Origin: an uncultured Eubacteriales bacterium
Lineage (GTDB): Bacteria; Bacillota; Clostridia; Oscillospirales; CAG-272
Length of the DNA stretch: 64,000 bases
Assembly: GCA_949747515.1 (NCBI GenBank)
Contig: CATKFO010000051.1
Coordinates: forward strand, 1-64,000
Direction of reading: 5' to 3'
The position numbers and the translations under genes are program-made. The number at the start of each line of letters is the position of its first letter. The first letter of the stretch is position 1. The notes beneath the pieces are model-generated. The model searched no databases, was not told the DNA's origin, and worked only from the letters and a program-made list of their open reading frames with translations. Positions 24,621-35,029 of this stretch are shown here, piece after piece.

Positions 24621-26933
24621 TTAAGAGGAGCCTTTATTGTTGTACCGACGCAGCCTAAGCTCCGCTTCGTCCGTTCTTAGGCGGTCCTCGACATATGCGC
24701 GTCTCAGCAGGGCCGGCGGTATCATTGGATCGTATTTATTAAAAGGAGGCGCCTCGTGCTCGCCTACTAATGAATCGGGATCGATACCGTTTTCCGCCGT
24801 CTCGGCCAGATATTTTAAAAGTTCGTCTCCGGAGCCGCGTTCGAGCCGGAATTTCATATAATAGCACCCTTCGAATTCCATACCGGATAGACCGAATTTC
24901 CCTCCGTTTTTTCCTATGAAGCGGCGCATGGTGCGGAACGAACGTGTCCCCAGCCACGGAAAGTATACCCAGGTCGAGCCGCCGATACATAAAATATCCC
25001 GTTCTGTCACGCCTGTGTTTCTCGCTACGGCGCGAGCCGCGCGAAGCCGTTTAAGCGCGCCTTCTTTGAGATATGGATATTCCGTCTCCTCGCATAGAAC
25101 GCCTTTCATTCGTTCCAGTATTCGCGTGTGTACCTCGCCGAAATCCCCCGGCCACGCTATCTCCATTTTCCCCTTAACCGGACGGACGTATACGAGTTTT
25201 CTTGGAACGTCTACCTCTTCAACCTCCCATACTCGTCCAGCTAGCGCAAACCTGTCTCCCGCGGGAGGGGCGGAGGCGATGGTTCCTATCTCGTCGGAGC
25301 CTGAACGAACGGTAAAGTCTTCCGAATCTTTAAAAACCGCAAAAAATTTAAATGAATTTATAAGACGCTCTCCGCGCAGACCGATCAGAAGCTCTCCTTC
25401 GTCCGTCATTTCTATATAATCCTGCTCAATCATAGATAGCAGCAAACTTTTGTACTCGTCCTTTTCTATATATCTGAAAGGATGCAAGGTTAAAGTCCTT
25501 TCAGCCAATCGGCGAGGCGTCATAGCTCCGGACGAAGCGAGGGCCGACAACGTTTGCTGAAACAGCAGACTGAACGGACGGGTTACTCTAAACGGAGGCT
25601 CTATAAATCTTTCTTCAACGTATAATTGTATTATAGCTATCGCCCTCAGCAATTCCCACGGGATCAGCTCGGGGAGAGGCGCGTTAGGGAGCGGCTCCTC
25701 TTCCCGGAACACCATCATCATTTCAGGCAAGCCGCCTCGTCTGCCGGAACGCCCGAGTCTCTGTAAAAAAGACGATACAGAGTGCGGCGCTCCAACGTGA
25801 ACCACGCGCTCCAGTTTTCCAATATCCACGCCCAGTTCCAGAGTCACCGTAGCGCAGGTTACGACGCGTTCCTCGTCGTTTTTCATTTTAAGCTCCGCTT
25901 CTTCTCGCAGAGACGCGGAGAGATTTCCGTGATGGATAAGAAAAATATCGTCTTCACTCCGATATTCCGCGATCTGACGAAGCGTGGCGGTTACGTATTC
26001 CGTTTCTTCTCTTGAATTTGAGAATACCAACGCCTTTTTATCTTTTACGCAATCGTATACGTATTCATATCCGGGATCAAGAGAAAAGGCGGCCTCTCCG
26101 GGTTGGTTCTCGCCCTCGCCTCCCGCGCGCTCCGCGTTATATTGGGCGTTAGGTTCGCTCGTATCGGTAGTCAGATCTACAAATTTTCTCTCGTCGTCGC
26201 TTTCGCCATGACTGTGAATAAAAAAGTGCTCCATACCGAGTCTCGCGCGGAAAGGCTGTTTTTTCTCCGCCGCCTTTGGATTAGGAACGGAAACGTTCCT
26301 ATCCCTACCGGAAGACAGCCATTCGGCCGCTGAGGAGACGTCTCCTATTGTGGCGGACAATCCGATCCTCCGCGGGTCTGTTCCGGCGGCGCGAGAAAGA
26401 CGAGCGAGCTGGCATATAATTTGGTTTCCCCTATCCGTGCCCGTTAAAGTATGAATTTCATCTATTATCACGTATCGCAGATCGCAAAAAAACCTCGGGA
26501 TGTCTCCAGGCCTGCGTATGAGCATTGCCTCGAGAGATTCCGGAGTAATTTGAAGCAGGCCGGAAGGCTCTTTCAGCGCCTTCGATTTATGAGACGCCGC
26601 AACGTCTCCGTGCCAATGGTACACGGGGATACCGGCCGTATCGGTCAGCTCCGTTATTCTGCCGAACTGATCGTTTATAAGCGATTTAAGCGGGGCGACG
26701 TACAGGGCTCCGAATGAGACGGGCGGGTTAGAATAGAGATCGGAAAGAATCGGGAAAAGAGCCGCTTCGGTTTTTCCAGACGCGGTGGACGACGATATGA
26801 GAAGGTCGTCGTCCGTTTCAAATATAATCCTCGCGGCTTCGAGCTGCGTTTCGTGCAGACGCTCCCACCCGCGCGAATATATAAACTCCCTTATAAAAGG
26901 CGAGTAAGCGTAAAAAATTTCTGAGTCCGTCAA
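24621..26933 (-). CDS. Lhr-like DEAD/DEAH-box helicase
   Basis: A 770-residue superfamily 2 helicase. Motif I is SSTASGKTEAALFP, Ia is VAPLKSLINDQ, motif II is IIDEIHTL, III is GLSATIG, and LELGVDIG plus QRLGRSGRRG are the C-terminal motifs. A long C-terminal region matches the shorter clostridial Lhr-type proteins rather than the 1500-residue E. coli Lhr. Presumed role: nucleic-acid unwinding in repair. Start TTG 26933 has only a G-rich upstream site, so the start is less sure. Confidence 0.88.
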   Translation of the reverse strand: MTDSEIFYAYSPFIREFIYSRGWERLHETQLEAARIIFETDDDLLISSSTASGKTEAALFPILSDLYSNPPVSFGALYVAPLKSLINDQFGRITELTDTAGIPVYHWHGDVAASHKSKALKEPSGLLQITPESLEAMLIRRPGDIPRFFCDLRYVIIDEIHTLTGTDRGNQIICQLARLSRAAGTDPRRIGLSATIGDVSSAAEWLSSGRDRNVSVPNPKAAEKKQPFRARLGMEHFFIHSHGESDDERKFVDLTTDTSEPNAQYNAERAGGEGENQPGEAAFSLDPGYEYVYDCVKDKKALVFSNSREETEYVTATLRQIAEYRSEDDIFLIHHGNLSASLREEAELKMKNDEERVVTCATVTLELGVDIGKLERVVHVGAPHSVSSFLQRLGRSGRRGGLPEMMMVFREEEPLPNAPLPELIPWELLRAIAIIQLYVEERFIEPPFRVTRPFSLLFQQTLSALASSGAMTPRRLAERTLTLHPFRYIEKDEYKSLLLSMIEQDYIEMTDEGELLIGLRGERLINSFKFFAVFKDSEDFTVRSGSDEIGTIASAPPAGDRFALAGRVWEVEEVDVPRKLVYVRPVKGKMEIAWPGDFGEVHTRILERMKGVLCEETEYPYLKEGALKRLRAARAVARNTGVTERDILCIGGSTWVYFPWLGTRSFRTMRRFIGKNGGKFGLSGMEFEGCYYMKFRLERGSGDELLKYLAETAENGIDPDSLVGEHEAPPFNKYDPMIPPALLRRAYVEDRLRTDEAELRLRRYNNKGSS

Positions 26934-27033
26934 GTTAACACCCCCGGCATTTTTCCTTAATACTATACTGGTTTCAAAGCTTTAGCGGCCCCGCGCCAAT
27001 GTTTTCGCGCTTTTAAGGAGCTTTTATTTTGAA

Positions 27034-27993
27034 TTACTGCATTTCTTTTTTCAGCGAACGGCTGAACAGCGAATTCAGCGCGTCTGCGGCGGGCATTCCT
27101 TCATAAAGAATTTTGTAAACCGCTTCGCAAATAGGCATGTCGACGTTCTTCTTTCCGCATATTCTGTGAACGGCGTCCGCGGTATAATATCCCTCCGCAA
27201 GAGCCGTGTATTCCTCCCCTCGAATAAACGCCTCGCCAAACCTCCTGTTGTGGCTGTGTCGGGAAAATACCGTCGCTTCATAGTCTCCCAGATGGCAGAG
27301 TCCGTACGCGGAGTTTCCGGCGCCGCCCATCGCTTCTATCAGGCGCGAAACTTCTCTCGTACCGCGAGACATAAGCGGTCCTTTGAGAGTAGACATTCCG
27401 ATTCCGTCAAGCATTCCGGCGGCGATGCCGATCACGTTTTTGACGGCGGCCCCAAGCTCGTTTCCGATCAGATCTTCTCCATAATAAAATCTGATAAGAT
27501 CGGAGGAAAAAAGATTCACCAGTTTTTCTTTCAGCTCCGCGTCTTTTGAATCGATCACCATGCAGCTCGGCGCGCCGGCGTAAAACTCCTGCACATGGCC
27601 GGGACCTATCCACACGGCTACTTTATTTGACGGGTCGACGCATTCTTCAGTCACCTCGGACAAACGCATACCCGTGTCGATTTCAATTCCTTTCATACAT
27701 AAAATGAAAGCTTTATTTTTTATTTCAAGAGGTTTAAGCTCTCCGAGAAGCGATCTGAGCCCCTGAGAATTTACCGATATGAGGACGGCGTCGCCGGCGT
27801 TTACGCATTGGATATCGGTAGAAAGAGAAACGGACTCGGGCAATGAAAGCAGATCGTTTTTCCTCTCTTTTATAAATCGAATCATCGACGGATCGTTCGC
27901 TCTTCCATATAACGTAACGTCATGACCGATACGATCGAGATACCATGTGATCAAAGAGCCCCATCTTCCGCAGCCGATTACGGTTATTTTCAT
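27034..27993 (-). CDS. gpsA: NAD(P)H-dependent glycerol-3-phosphate dehydrogenase
   Basis: A 319-residue GpsA-type enzyme making sn-glycerol 3-phosphate for phospholipids from dihydroxyacetone phosphate. The nucleotide-binding GCGRWGS is at residue 7, IGPGHVQE replaces the more common SGPSFA segment, KNVIGIAAG holds the catalytic Lys, and GDYEATVFS and RNRRFG-like HNRRFGE follow as in the family. ATG 27993 is chosen because GGAG lies 6 bases upstream; two ATGs further up lack this. The altered GPGH segment means annotation should stay at family level until checked. Confidence 0.85.
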   Translation of the reverse strand: MKITVIGCGRWGSLITWYLDRIGHDVTLYGRANDPSMIRFIKERKNDLLSLPESVSLSTDIQCVNAGDAVLISVNSQGLRSLLGELKPLEIKNKAFILCMKGIEIDTGMRLSEVTEECVDPSNKVAVWIGPGHVQEFYAGAPSCMVIDSKDAELKEKLVNLFSSDLIRFYYGEDLIGNELGAAVKNVIGIAAGMLDGIGMSTLKGPLMSRGTREVSRLIEAMGGAGNSAYGLCHLGDYEATVFSRHSHNRRFGEAFIRGEEYTALAEGYYTADAVHRICGKKNVDMPICEAVYKILYEGMPAADALNSLFSRSLKKEMQ

Positions 27994-28232
27994 TCGTTTC
28001 TCCATTCCGCCGCGCATAGCGGCACAAGCTGTATTTGATATTGAATTCGCGCCGGAACATCCGCGCTTTCAGGATTTGCGATTTCGCCGCGGTATACGCG
28101 GAAAACCCGCAAAAAACAATTGCTACGCGAATGTTACGGCGATCGTACGTTTTTTATCTATATGATACACCATAGCGATAATTTTTTCAAGTGTTATCGG
28201 GCAATGCAGTATATAATATACAAAATAAACAC

Positions 28233-28261
28233 TTGACAAGCGCGCGTAATGATAATATAAT
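28233..28261 (+). promoter_or_regulatory. Consensus promoter of rny
   Basis: TTGACA (28233-28238), 17 bases, TATAAT (28256-28261). Transcription would start near 28268, leaving an unusually long leader of about 200 bases before the rny start. I see no known riboswitch in this leader. The 220 bases between gpsA and this promoter hold nothing I recognise. Confidence 0.88.
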
Positions 28262-28467
28262 TATACTGTATATTTTTGCGCGCCGTATGCGGAATGACGC
28301 GTTTATTATACATTGTTTCCCCAGGTCTTCTGCAAGGAGAACAATTTTACAATAAGTTACGCGCGTTAGCTCGTTCTCATGCGTACTCATGCATATGAAA
28401 TCGGGCGGAAGCGCGTTGAACCGTACTAAACGACGGACGAAAAAAACAAAAAGGGAGGCGCGGAATA

Positions 28468-30012
28468 ATGCTTTACGCTATAACGGCGATAATCGCTTTA
28501 TTGGCCGGCGTTGTCGTCGGATCTATACTCGGTTATTTTGAAAGAAAACGCCGGGCTGAAGCCGCAGTGGGATCTGCTGAGGCTCAGGCTATGAAGATTC
28601 TTGAAGACGCTATCAAATCCGCCGAAGCAAAGAAAAAGGAAGTTTTGCTCGAAGCGAAGGAAGAGATAATTAAATCCAAAAACGAGATAGATCGCGAGGT
28701 CAAGGAACGCAGGTCTGAACTTACCCGTCAAGAGCGCAGGATGGTTTCTAAAGAAGAAAGTCTCGACAGAAAATCCGAAGCGCTGGAAAAAAAGGACGAG
28801 CAGCTGACTCAAAAACTGAAGGACGCGGACAAGCTCAACGAGGACATCGCGGCCCTTAAACGAGAAGAAGAGGATACCCTTCAGAGAATATCCGGCATGA
28901 CTATGGAGCAGGCTAAGAATCTGCTGCTTTCAACTCTTGAAGAAGAGCTTAGGCATGAAAAAGCAATGAAGATGGTCGAGATTGAGGAACAGTTCAAGCT
29001 CGACGTGGACGACAAGGCGAGAGAAATGCTTTCCCTCGCAATTCAAAGATGCGCCGCCGATCACGTTTCGGAAATAACGGTGTCGACCGTTCAGCTTCCC
29101 GGAGAAGAAATGAAGGGACGCATCATAGGTCGAGAAGGACGGAATATACGAGCTATCGAAACTCTTATCGGAGTAGATCTTATCATCGACGATACCCCGG
29201 AAGCGATTACAATCTCCTGCTTTGATCCCGTGCGCCGCGAAGTCGCCCGCATAGCTCTTGAAAAGCTTATACAGGACGGTCGTATACATCCGGCGAGAAT
29301 CGAGGAAATGGTGGAGAAAGCCCGCCGAGAGGTAGACGTAGCTATTAAACAGGCGGGCGAAAGAGCAACCTTCGAAACCGGCGTGCACGGTTTCTCTCCG
29401 GATATGATAAAGCTGCTTGGACGGCTTAAATATCGTACGAGCTACGGTCAGAACGTACTGAGACATTCGATCGAAGTTTCGCTTATTTCCGGAATGCTTG
29501 CGGACGAGCTTGGAGCGGACAGTATGGTCGCAAAGCGCGCGGGACTCCTTCACGATATCGGCAAGGCTCTTACTCAGGAGGTTGAAGGTTCTCACGTTCA
29601 GCTTGGCGTAGACGTAGCGCGTAAGCACAAGGAATCCGCGGAGATTATACACGCTATCGAGGCTCATCACGGAGACGTGGAGGCGAAGACCGTTATCGCT
29701 ATGATAGTTCAGGCCGCAGACGCAATATCGGCCGCAAGACCGGGAGCGCGCCGCGAAAATCTTGAAAATTACATAAAGAGACTGACAAAGCTTGAAGAAA
29801 TCGCTAACGATTTTGACTGCGTGGAAAATTCATACGCAATACAGGCGGGACGCGAGATTCGAATAATGGTAAAACCGGACGCGGTGGACGACGACAGTAT
29901 GATTCTTGTAGCCCGCGATATTGTTAAACGTATCGAGAACGAACTTGAGTATCCCGGTCAGATCAAGGTTCACATAATACGTGAAAGCCGCGCTATAGAT
30001 TATGCGAAATGA
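28468..30012 (+). CDS. rny: Ribonuclease Y
   Basis: A 514-residue membrane-anchored endoribonuclease that starts decay of many mRNAs in Firmicutes. One N-terminal transmembrane helix (residues 3-22), a long charged coiled coil (about 25-190), a KH domain ([17 protein letters not shown] near 212-228) and an HD domain with LLHDIGKA and EAHHGDVE. Length and layout are standard. GGGAGG precedes the ATG. It has its own consensus promoter and a terminator right after the gene. Confidence 0.98.
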   Translation: MLYAITAIIALLAGVVVGSILGYFERKRRAEAAVGSAEAQAMKILEDAIKSAEAKKKEVLLEAKEEIIKSKNEIDREVKERRSELTRQERRMVSKEESLDRKSEALEKKDEQLTQKLKDADKLNEDIAALKREEEDTLQRISGMTMEQAKNLLLSTLEEELRHEKAMKMVEIEEQFKLDVDDKAREMLSLAIQRCAADHVSEITVSTVQLPGEEMKGRIIGREGRNIRAIETLIGVDLIIDDTPEAITISCFDPVRREVARIALEKLIQDGRIHPARIEEMVEKARREVDVAIKQAGERATFETGVHGFSPDMIKLLGRLKYRTSYGQNVLRHSIEVSLISGMLADELGADSMVAKRAGLLHDIGKALTQEVEGSHVQLGVDVARKHKESAEIIHAIEAHHGDVEAKTVIAMIVQAADAISAARPGARRENLENYIKRLTKLEEIANDFDCVENSYAIQAGREIRIMVKPDAVDDDSMILVARDIVKRIENELEYPGQIKVHIIRESRAIDYAK

Positions 30013-30043
30013 AATAATTCCGTTTTCCGCAAACGGGATAAAC

Positions 30044-30074
30044 AGAGGAGGGGTGGAAACGCTCCTTCTTTTTT
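30044..30074 (+). terminator. Terminator of rny
   Basis: AGGAG (30046-30050) pairs with CTCCT (30062-30066), followed by TCTTTTTT. A second small hairpin, CCGTTT/AAACGG, lies just before at 30020-30036. Confidence 0.65.
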
Positions 30075-30248
30075 GCTTTTAATTATATAATAATCGCTTA
30101 TATATTTTATTTAGAAGCAACCGTTTTTCCGTATATTTGAGGTGCGGAGCGCTGAACTTTTTTAAACGCACGGTTAAACGTGAGAGCTCCGATTTTTTAT
30201 CAAAAGAAATAATATAACGCTTTATTATAAAAAATACAAAAAAAGGTA

Positions 30249-30277
30249 TTGACAAATCCTCGTTGTTCTGATATAAT
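30249..30277 (+). promoter_or_regulatory. Promoter of the tRNA-Leu/tRNA-fMet unit
   Basis: TTGACA (30249-30254), 17 bases, TATAAT (30272-30277), 38 bases before the tRNA-Leu gene. Confidence 0.88.
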
Positions 30278-30315
30278 AAATAAGCATTGAGGATTCCCAA
30301 AGCGGATCTGCGTAT

Positions 30316-30401
30316 GCCGGAATGGCGGAATTGGCAGACGCCCGGGACTTAAAATCCCGTGCAACGAGAGTTGCGTACCGGTTCAAGCCCGGTTTCCGGC
30401 A
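30316..30401 (+). tRNA. tRNA-Leu (UAA)
   Basis: An 86-base class II tRNA: acceptor GCCGGAA/TTCCGGC, anticodon loop CTTAAAA (anticodon TAA), long variable arm with GCAACGAGAGTTGC, T-loop GTTCAAGC, discriminator A. First of two tandem tRNA genes. Confidence 0.96.
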
Positions 30402-30417
30402 CTTTTTAATTTTATAC

Positions 30418-30491
<74 letters not shown>

Positions 30492-30498
30492 TTAATAA

Positions 30499-30540
30499 TA
30501 AACGGCAATTTTTGCAAAAAAGTTGTCGTTTTTATTTTTT
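30499..30540 (+). terminator. Terminator of the tRNA pair
   Basis: AAACGGCAA pairs with TTGTCGTTT (a G-T pair inside), followed by a T-rich run to 30540. Confidence 0.8.
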
Positions 30541-30546
30541 AAGTTG

Positions 30547-30575
30547 TTGAATGATTCTGTTTTATGCGCTATGAT
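30547..30575 (+). promoter_or_regulatory. Promoter of the GNAT gene
   Basis: TTGAAT (30547-30552), 17 bases, TATGAT (30570-30575), 30 bases before the ATG. Confidence 0.65.
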
Positions 30576-30604
30576 TTAATCAAAAATACAGGTTAAGGTT
30601 AAAA

Positions 30605-31168
30605 ATGGATTTTTTAGAACTTGAATCGAAACGATTATTATTTAGAAAATATCAAGTTAAGGATTTCCCTGTTTTTTACGATATGTTAAGTAGCATAGAT
30701 AATATCAAATACCGTTCTTATGAGCCCAAAAGCGAAGATGAGGTTCGCGAATATATTAACTGGGGAATCAAGTGTGTCGAGCAAAGTCCATGCATTAATT
30801 ATAGATATGCCGTCGTCTTAAAAGAAACGGGAGAAACGATCGGCTCTTGTGAATTAGCGTTTACAAATAAAGATCCGGCAGAATTAGCATGGGAACTGCA
30901 TCGTAATTATTGGCGAAACGGATATGGAACAGAAATAGGACAAACTCTTTTGGAGTTAGGTTTTAAAATATTGGGATTGAGAAGAATTGTTGCAGACTGC
31001 AATACATTAAATAAGGGCTCTTATGGGATAATGGAAAATATAGGTATGCGTCGTGAAGCGCACTACATCAAATATTGCCGCGGAAACAGCGTTCTAAATC
31101 ATGAATGGCACGATAAATATTTATATGCGATTTTACGTGAAGAATGGTTAGGCAAACATAATCGGTAA
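30605..31168 (+). CDS. GNAT-family N-acetyltransferase (RimJ/RimL type)
   Basis: A 187-residue acetyl-CoA-dependent acetyltransferase. The N-terminal ESKRLLFRKYQVKDF, GETIGSCELAF, WELHRNYWRNGYGTEIGQTLL (acetyl-CoA binding loop) and RRIVADCNTLNKGSYGIMENIGMR are in the standard order of ribosomal-protein-alanine-type acetyltransferases. The substrate may be a protein N-terminus or a small molecule. Its composition is more AT-rich than the neighbours, hinting at later acquisition. Own promoter and terminator. Confidence 0.9.
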   Translation: MDFLELESKRLLFRKYQVKDFPVFYDMLSSIDNIKYRSYEPKSEDEVREYINWGIKCVEQSPCINYRYAVVLKETGETIGSCELAFTNKDPAELAWELHRNYWRNGYGTEIGQTLLELGFKILGLRRIVADCNTLNKGSYGIMENIGMRREAHYIKYCRGNSVLNHEWHDKYLYAILREEWLGKHNR

Positions 31169-31286
31169 TTAAAAAGTATATACGTAATCCAGCTTGTAGA
31201 GTAGAATATGATTGTCTGCAAATTGCGAGAATGGAAAAAGTACAAATTTCAAAATAAAAGAAATAGAATAGATACTTATATCAACT

Positions 31287-31319
31287 AAAACCTTGTAATT
31301 ATTAGTTTACAAGGTTTTT
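31287..31319 (+). terminator. Terminator of the GNAT gene
   Basis: AAAACCTTGTAA (31287-31298) pairs with TTTACAAGGTTTT (31306-31318), then TTC. Confidence 0.8.
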
Positions 31320-31623
31320 CATTTTCCTGATTTGCAGGAAAATTAGTCCCTTAACCTAGGCGCCTTTTAAAAATTTATATCTGAAATATATTGTCTTTGT
31401 AACGATATCTTTTTCAGACGACGCTTTGTCTATTTGCGACCCTATTTCTTTTAATCTTCGTTTCTGTAATTTATAATAATAAATCTTGATATTACCGATG
31501 TCCGCAAAACTTTTATGACATAGCTTTGAAGCGTCAAACCGAATTTTTTTCATTAGATAGCTGAGCTTCCATATATTCAAGTAAAAATCTTATTAAACCC
31601 GGATAAATTAAATTCACGCCGTA
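31320..31623. other. Intergenic stretch with an unsupported small frame
   Basis: About 300 AT-rich bases. A 74-codon leftward frame (31356-31580, TTG start) has no clear ribosome binding site and no recognised family, so it is not called as a gene. Confidence 0.45.
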
Positions 31624-31652
31624 TTGCTTTCCTCAAATAAGTATGTTAGAAT
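31624..31652 (+). promoter_or_regulatory. Promoter of the alpha-galactosidase gene
   Basis: TTGCTT (31624-31629), 17 bases, TAGAAT (31647-31652), 39 bases before the ATG, which is preceded by AAAAGGAG. Confidence 0.65.
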
Positions 31653-31691
31653 ATAAAAAATTTTACTCCCATTCAATTAAAAGGAGAACGT

Positions 31692-33893
31692 ATGAATATT
31701 GAAATGACAAAAAACGGTTGTGAAGTCTGCTTTAACGGATTGTTCAGCGGAAAATTTACGCCGTTTGCAGAGATAGACCGCAAAGGAAATATTATAATGT
31801 ATGATTTATCGAACGCCGATTTATCAACGGTTTACCCTGCTCGTCCCGCCTCAACTTGGTATGGAGAAGGAGTTCTTCATACTCTGCGCGCGGATTACGG
31901 CGACATGGTAATTATTCTGAAGGTTATTGAGTTCGCGTCAAATACCGCGCCGACGGGATTTATTTCCGACATCGAAATAATCAACGATTCGGAAGACGAC
32001 GTTCATGCGCTGAAGCTTGGAATAGAATGCGAAAACGTGAAAACAGGCGAGGGTAAATTCTATACGTCTTCAATGTGCGGCGATTTTTATACGGCTTCGC
32101 TCGACGAAAAAATTCCAGAGGACAGAACCCGCGAATGCAAAGACTGGTTTACGCTGTACCGACGTGAAAAACGGGGTGAAGACGGCCTTACTTTTGCTCC
32201 GTGCGGCGCCCCGGAAGCGTATCTTCACTACCAACCTGAAATAACGGAACAAGGGAATCTTTCCTTGCGAATATATTCCGAAATGGACGGAGTTCTTGTC
32301 GCTTCTGGAAAAAGGAGAAGCTCTCAGTCTATGTTTTGCGCGCGCGGAGCCTTCCTGCCTCTTGCAAAACGCGTTCTCGGAGAGCTTGCCGAAACGCATG
32401 GCAGCAGAACTCGCTTTGAGCCTCAGTTTGGCTGGTGCAGCTGGTATGATAAAGCAAGCGATATTACGGAAAAGACGATTTCAGACACTCTGTCCGTTTT
32501 TGAAAATCATAGAAACGAGCTTAAGCTTGACTTCATACAAATCGACGACGGATATCAAATTTCTCTTGGGCGATGGGGAGCAAATGAAAAATTTCCAAAC
32601 GGATTAAAGAGCCTTGCACGCCGAATTTCCGCGCTTGGAGCAAGACCCGGCGTTTGGATGGCTCCGGTAATGGCGTCCGAATCTTCGACTATGTTCCGCG
32701 AGCATCCCGAAGCGTTCGCCCGACGTCCGGACGGATCTTTTATTAACTCCATGGATATAAGAGGAAACGGCGATATAGCGAGAGCTCTTGACGTAACTCA
32801 CCCGCAGGCGAGAGAATTTCTTCGTAATATTCTGCTCGACAAACTCAGCGATGGTTTTACATATTTTAAAATAGACTTTAACATGATCGGCGTCGACGGA
32901 AGACGCGCGTATGACCCTACTAAGACTTCTTTACAAGCATACCGAGATATTTACCGTTTTTACCGAGAAGTTTTGGGAGAGAATACTTACGTTGTAAGCT
33001 GCTCGGGATTTGAGAGAGCGACTTTCGGAGCCGCCGACGGCTCGAGAGTCGGCACCGATTCAAGCGCGTATTGGAGCGAAGACCTTTGCTCGATTCCCTC
33101 GTCAATATATCAAATTTGCAACAAAACGGCCGCGAACCGACTTATCTATGCATGCGATCCCGACGTAACTTATCTTGCTCCGCGCAAGGAAATAGACGAA
33201 ACCAAAAGAAAAATATGGCACAGTCTCGTAGGGCTTTACGGCGGAATCATACAAATTTCCGACCCGATGGAAAATAGGCTTGACAAATTCGACGAACTTC
33301 GCATTGCAGAACCGTCGAAAGCCCCGCATGGAGAGGCTCTTTTCCCTTGCACGGACAGAGAAAACCGCCGTTTTGGATTCGTCTCAAAAAATACCCCTGA
33401 AGCCTGCGGGGTATACGTGATATACAATCGTTCCGACGAAGAAGAAACTCTTAATACTAATTTCTATCCCCTCGAAGAAATAGGAGACTTATTCCACGTA
33501 TGGTCGTTCTGGGACGGAAAGTATCTCGGAGAGCGAACGTCCGATTTTGCTTTAACTATTGAACCCGCTTCATGCAAGCTTCTTCGGTTTACTCCGATAA
33601 GAGAAGATGAAAATCCCGTTCTCATAGGTTCTACCTTTCACATATCGTGCGGAGTCGGCGAAATTGAATGGGAGGCGATAAGAAAAAACAGCCTTATTAT
33701 AAAGCTTAACGAAGTAGGAGCAAACGAGGGGAGCCTTTTTGTATACAGCAAGAAGAAAATAATCTCCGTTTTGACGGAAGGATGCTCGGCCGAATTAATA
33801 TGCGACGGCGATATATACGAAATTAAGATTTCGAGAAAGGTTGTTTCCGATAGAAAAAACTCGGCTGAAATTATATCTTTATTTACAGAATAA
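31692..33893 (+). CDS. GH36-family alpha-galactosidase-like glycosidase
   Basis: A 733-residue glycoside hydrolase of clan GH-D. A beta-rich N-terminal domain (about 1-230) precedes the TIM barrel with FGWCSWYDKA, DFIQIDDGYQ, GVWMAPVMA, YFKIDFNMIG (nucleophile Asp in KIDF) and GTDSSAYWS (acid/base Asp), then a beta C-terminal domain. No signal peptide, so it should cleave alpha-galactosides (for example melibiose or raffinose) inside the cell after uptake; no transporter is coded nearby. Exact specificity is open. AAAAGGAG before the ATG; monocistronic. Confidence 0.88.
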   Translation: MNIEMTKNGCEVCFNGLFSGKFTPFAEIDRKGNIIMYDLSNADLSTVYPARPASTWYGEGVLHTLRADYGDMVIILKVIEFASNTAPTGFISDIEIINDSEDDVHALKLGIECENVKTGEGKFYTSSMCGDFYTASLDEKIPEDRTRECKDWFTLYRREKRGEDGLTFAPCGAPEAYLHYQPEITEQGNLSLRIYSEMDGVLVASGKRRSSQSMFCARGAFLPLAKRVLGELAETHGSRTRFEPQFGWCSWYDKASDITEKTISDTLSVFENHRNELKLDFIQIDDGYQISLGRWGANEKFPNGLKSLARRISALGARPGVWMAPVMASESSTMFREHPEAFARRPDGSFINSMDIRGNGDIARALDVTHPQAREFLRNILLDKLSDGFTYFKIDFNMIGVDGRRAYDPTKTSLQAYRDIYRFYREVLGENTYVVSCSGFERATFGAADGSRVGTDSSAYWSEDLCSIPSSIYQICNKTAANRLIYACDPDVTYLAPRKEIDETKRKIWHSLVGLYGGIIQISDPMENRLDKFDELRIAEPSKAPHGEALFPCTDRENRRFGFVSKNTPEACGVYVIYNRSDEEETLNTNFYPLEEIGDLFHVWSFWDGKYLGERTSDFALTIEPASCKLLRFTPIREDENPVLIGSTFHISCGVGEIEWEAIRKNSLIIKLNEVGANEGSLFVYSKKKIISVLTEGCSAELICDGDIYEIKISRKVVSDRKNSAEIISLFTE

Positions 33894-33990
33894 AATAATA
33901 TGTAAAGACAAACCGTATGCAATAATTAAAACGCCCGATATGTAAGGGAAGGACAAAACCGCTTGTGACAGGAGAGGCCGGTTCCTACCC

Positions 33991-34028
33991 GAAAAACGAC
34001 AGTTTTCTCTCGAAAATTGTCGTTTTTG
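33991..34028 (+). terminator. Terminator after the alpha-galactosidase gene
   Basis: AAAAACGACA pairs with TGTCGTTTTT, continued by TTTT/AAAA around a CTCTCG loop, ending in a T-rich tract. It separates the glycosidase from the recombinase. Confidence 0.8.
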
Positions 34029-34029
34029 A

Positions 34030-34771
<742 letters not shown>

Positions 34772-34787
34772 TGCTTGACTCATTATT

Positions 34788-34816
34788 AATATAGCATAAG
34801 CAAACGTAAAAATCAA
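34788..34816 (-). promoter_or_regulatory. Leftward promoter inside the putative invertible segment
   Basis: On the minus strand TTGATT (complement of 34811-34816) is 17 bases from TATATT (complement of 34788-34793). In the orientation read here it fires into the recombinase 3' end and away from the surface genes. Inverting the segment between the two sites would aim it at the gene starting at 35030. No comparably good rightward promoter is seen: TTGACA at 34765 has only a poor partner. Confidence 0.6.
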
Positions 34817-34870
34817 GAGAAAATAAAATATTTTATAATTTTTTATTGAAAATCGTTGTGAAATCACCCG

Positions 34871-34896
34871 CTATCAAAAAGCGTACTTTTTGACAG
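34871..34896 (+). repeat. Candidate recombinase crossover site 2
   Basis: A 26-bp quasi-palindrome with arms TATCAAAAAG and CTTTTTGACA around CGTA, middle dinucleotide GT. It pairs with site 1 in inverted orientation (matching cores), which predicts inversion of the roughly 100 bases between them rather than excision. Confidence 0.65.
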
Positions 34897-35029
34897 TAAC
34901 TATTTTTGGAAGTGATAAGGGGGGAGGGGCATGATAGCAAGACAGAGGGATCATCCGCATTGCCCGCAATATTAATACTTATGCTTCAAAAATAGCGCTT
35001 GCGCTGTAAATTTTTAGGAGGAAAATACC

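Noticed and set aside
31356..31580. 74-residue leftward frame
   Set aside because: TTG start, no clear ribosome binding site, no family resemblance; kept only as a note on the gap.
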